Shown here: piece by piece, positions 4,854 through 6,587 of the stretch | Numbering within the stretch: the first letter of the stretch is position 1 | Layout: each line of letters starts with the position of its first letter | Assembly: GCA_003645215.1 (NCBI GenBank) | Contig: QNEM01000119.1 | Location: forward strand, 1-6,587 | Source: Gammaproteobacteria bacterium | Lineage (GTDB): Bacteria; Pseudomonadota; Gammaproteobacteria; Eutrophobiales; Eutrophobiaceae | DNA length: 6,587 bases | Reading direction: 5' to 3' | Program-made: the position numbers and the translations under genes | The notes under the pieces: generated by a model | Databases searched by the model: none | What the model was told of the DNA's origin: nothing | The model's input: only the letters and a program-made list of their open reading frames with translations

Positions 4854-5747
4854 ATGAAACATGCATTAAAGTTCACATCACTATTTTTATTTATTTTCTC
4901 CTGTCACGCTTATGCTGGTGATGTGGCTGGCAAGTCAACTTATGACAGTATTTGTGTTGCCTGTCATGGTTCTGGCCTTCCAGGTATTCCACAACTAGGT
5001 GATGGTGCTGCATGGGCCCCACGTATTGAACAAGGAAATGACACGCTCTATGAACATGCAATCTCTGGCTACACCGGCGCATCTGGTATGCCCATGCCTG
5101 CCAGAGGTGGTAATCCAGCTCTCAGTGATGATGAAGTTAAAGCAGCTGTAGATTATATGGTGACGAATAGCCAGAAAGGGGCAACCGTGTCAATTAGCCA
5201 GCAAGAGGTTATGGCGCCAGTCGGGAATGAAAAAACAAAAGTATGTGCGACTTGTCATGGGGTCGACGGCAATAGTGTCAATCCTGTCTGGCCCAAACTG
5301 GCCGGCCAACACGCGGAATATATCTTTAAACAGCTAAAGGATTTTCATTCAGGGACACGCAAGAATGCTCAAATGAGTCCTCTTGCTGCCCCACTCAGCG
5401 AGGAAGACATGCATGAGATCGCCACCTATTTTTCTTCACAGAAAATAAAGATTGGACATGCCAGTGCTGAAACACTTCCACTGGGCGAGCAAATATATCG
5501 TGCAGGCGATGCTAGCAAAGGGCTTCCGGCATGTATGGCTTGTCATGGCCCCAGTGGCGCAGGTAATTCGGCAGCATCTTTCCCGGCCCTCAGTGGTCAG
5601 CATGCTGAATACACCAAAATCCAGTTACTGGCCTTTCGAGATAATAAACGCACAAACGACACCAACAAGGCTATGCAGATTGTCTCGGAAAAGATGACAA
5701 CAGAAGAGATTGATGCCGTTGCCAATTACATTCAGGGCCTGCATTAG
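4854..5747 (+). CDS. Three-haem cytochrome c: c5-like domain fused to a c4-like dihaem domain
   Basis: The 297-residue product is exported: a basic start, a hydrophobic run and a likely cleavage after CHAYA (17-21) deliver it to the periplasm. There are three haem c sites. The first is CVACH (34-38) in a c5-like domain with GMPMPARGG (78-86), where Met79 or Met81 is the axial ligand. The second is CATCH (131-135), with WPKLAGQHAEY and Met174 in QMSPLA. The third is CMACH (227-231), with FPALSGQHAEY and Met274. The last two domains are homologous to each other (the GQHAEY motif and a following QL..F) and together match cytochrome c4, an electron carrier to terminal oxidases. The c5-like domain in front is unusual. 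No transmembrane anchor is seen beyond the signal. ATG 4854 completes the signal peptide. CAGGG lies 13 bases before it, a loose Shine-Dalgarno. A terminator overlaps the stop, and resB follows 92 bases later. Confidence 0.95.
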   Translation: MKHALKFTSLFLFIFSCHAYAGDVAGKSTYDSICVACHGSGLPGIPQLGDGAAWAPRIEQGNDTLYEHAISGYTGASGMPMPARGGNPALSDDEVKAAVDYMVTNSQKGATVSISQQEVMAPVGNEKTKVCATCHGVDGNSVNPVWPKLAGQHAEYIFKQLKDFHSGTRKNAQMSPLAAPLSEEDMHEIATYFSSQKIKIGHASAETLPLGEQIYRAGDASKGLPACMACHGPSGAGNSAASFPALSGQHAEYTKIQLLAFRDNKRTNDTNKAMQIVSEKMTTEEIDAVANYIQGLH

Positions 5748-5756
5748 GCCTTTTTT
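5734..5756 (+). terminator. Compact terminator overlapping the cytochrome stop codon
   Basis: GGCCT (5736-5740) pairs with AGGCC (5746-5750) around a 5-base loop, extended outward by one G-U and one A-T pair. Six T follow at 5751-5756. The TAG stop (5745-5747) straddles the loop and the 3' arm, so the cytochrome has essentially no 3' untranslated region. resB would need read-through or its own promoter. Confidence 0.75.
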
Positions 5757-5839
5757 GTAACCCCATTACCGGATCATCACTCAAACATTACCGCCGGTAC
5801 TGTGTGTCTGAATATTAATTTCAGAATATTTTGTTCTCC

Positions 5840-6587
5840 GTGAAAGGTTTAGCCAGTATTTTCTTCCGCTTTCTGGGCTCTATGAACCTGGCCATCACTT
5901 TGCTGGTGGCCGTTGCCCTTTCTTCAGTCATCGGCACACTACTTAAACAAAACGAATCCTATCAAAGCTACATTATAAAATTTGGTCCCTTCTGGCATGA
6001 AGTGTATCTGTCACTTGGCCTCTATGATGTATACAGCAGCGCCTGGTTCATTGGCATCCTGTCTTTCCTGGTCATATCAACCAGCATCTGCATAACACAA
6101 AATGGCCCAGGCATCCTGCGTAGCATGCAACGGTTCAGAGAGCATATTTCTGCACAGTCCCTGAAGACAATGAAGCAACACGAAGAATGGCTCTGTGAAA
6201 TTGATATGGACGATGCTTACAATGGCCTGTGTTATTTTTTTAAAAAATCAGGCTATCGACTGTGTACACATGAAAATGAGAATGGCTACACCCTCGCTGC
6301 CATGCATGGGGCGAGCAATCGCCTGGGCTATCTGCTGACACATATCGCTATCGTTGTTATCTGTCTTGGGGGACTAATCGATGGCAATCTGCCATTAAAA
6401 CTCAAAACGCTTACGGGCCAGTTAAGAATTGAAAAAGATAATAGTGCCCGTGTTGCAGATATGCCTGATGCCAGCATATTGAATATCGATAACCCCTCAT
6501 TCAGGGCAAGCGTCACCATTCCTGAAGGCAAGACCGTGAATATCGCTTTTCAGAATATTGCCGATGGTTACCTGGTACAAAGACTGC
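5840..6587 (+). CDS. resB: Cytochrome c biogenesis protein ResB (Ccs1), N-terminal part
   Basis: The frame is open for 249 codons with no stop and runs off the window, so this is the 5' part of a gene usually coding for well over 400 residues. ResB with CcsA forms the System II cytochrome c synthase that moves haem across the inner membrane and attaches it to CxxCH motifs. Seen here are a first membrane segment after SMNLAI (about 16-36), then KFGPFWHEVYLSLGLYDVYS, a second membrane segment (67-86), a soluble loop, and SNRLGYLLTHIAIVVICLGG (159-178). The last is a third membrane segment with the conserved His168, followed by DGNLPLKL and the start of the large periplasmic domain with NPSFRASVTIPEG. 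The GTG at 5840 is chosen because it gives the usual short cytoplasmic lead. TTG 5831 also fits, and ATG 5882 would cut into the first conserved motif. No Shine-Dalgarno stands out. Its partner ccsA is expected downstream. Confidence 0.93.
   Translation, partial: MKGLASIFFRFLGSMNLAITLLVAVALSSVIGTLLKQNESYQSYIIKFGPFWHEVYLSLGLYDVYSSAWFIGILSFLVISTSICITQNGPGILRSMQRFREHISAQSLKTMKQHEEWLCEIDMDDAYNGLCYFFKKSGYRLCTHENENGYTLAAMHGASNRLGYLLTHIAIVVICLGGLIDGNLPLKLKTLTGQLRIEKDNSARVADMPDASILNIDNPSFRASVTIPEGKTVNIAFQNIADGYLVQRL

Overview
The window looks like core chromosome of a gammaproteobacterium, or a close proteobacterial relative, of moderate to low GC. The reasons are the C4-type zinc-binding L31, the engB / cytochrome c4 / resB order, an N-terminally lipidated M48 protease and the System II haem-lyase component ResB. 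No transposase, integrase, phage gene, tRNA, rRNA or CRISPR array is visible.

Layout. The left block is all on the plus strand: exodeoxyribonuclease III (xth, 49-819), ribosomal protein L31 (rpmE, 988-1188) followed by a 15-bp tandem repeat and an intrinsic terminator, a secreted staphylococcal-nuclease-like protein (about 1263-2056), and an M48 lipoprotein metalloprotease (2116-3576). A 520-bp gap without protein genes follows. Its left part holds two AT-rich hairpins, a tight cluster of three DnaA-box-like 9-mers and an AT-rich stretch. Its right part holds what I read as a small RNA gene of about 118 nt with its own sigma-E-like promoter and a strong terminator. The right block has engB on the minus strand (4097-4693). 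Divergent from it are a three-haem cytochrome c (4854-5747), ended by a compact terminator, and the first ~249 codons of resB (5840 to the window end).

How the parts fit. The nuclease, the M48 protease, the cytochrome and ResB all act at or outside the inner membrane. ResB with CcsA attaches haem to proteins such as the adjacent triple-CxxCH cytochrome. EngB is a ribosome-assembly GTPase and L31 a ribosomal protein.

The main candidates for novelty are these. (1) A small RNA beside engB has three hairpin loops that all carry C-rich anti-Shine-Dalgarno sequence. Its position recalls Spot 42, ErsA and sX13, which lie in the polA-engB neighbourhood of other gammaproteobacteria. (2) The nuclease gene has its only good ATG and ribosome-binding site inside the rpmE terminator hairpin, but in the wrong frame by one base at a T-run. 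(3) The cytochrome is a c5-like plus c4-like fusion. (4) The DnaA-box cluster lies beside AT-rich direct repeats. All calls come from reading the sequence only; no search or folding program was run.
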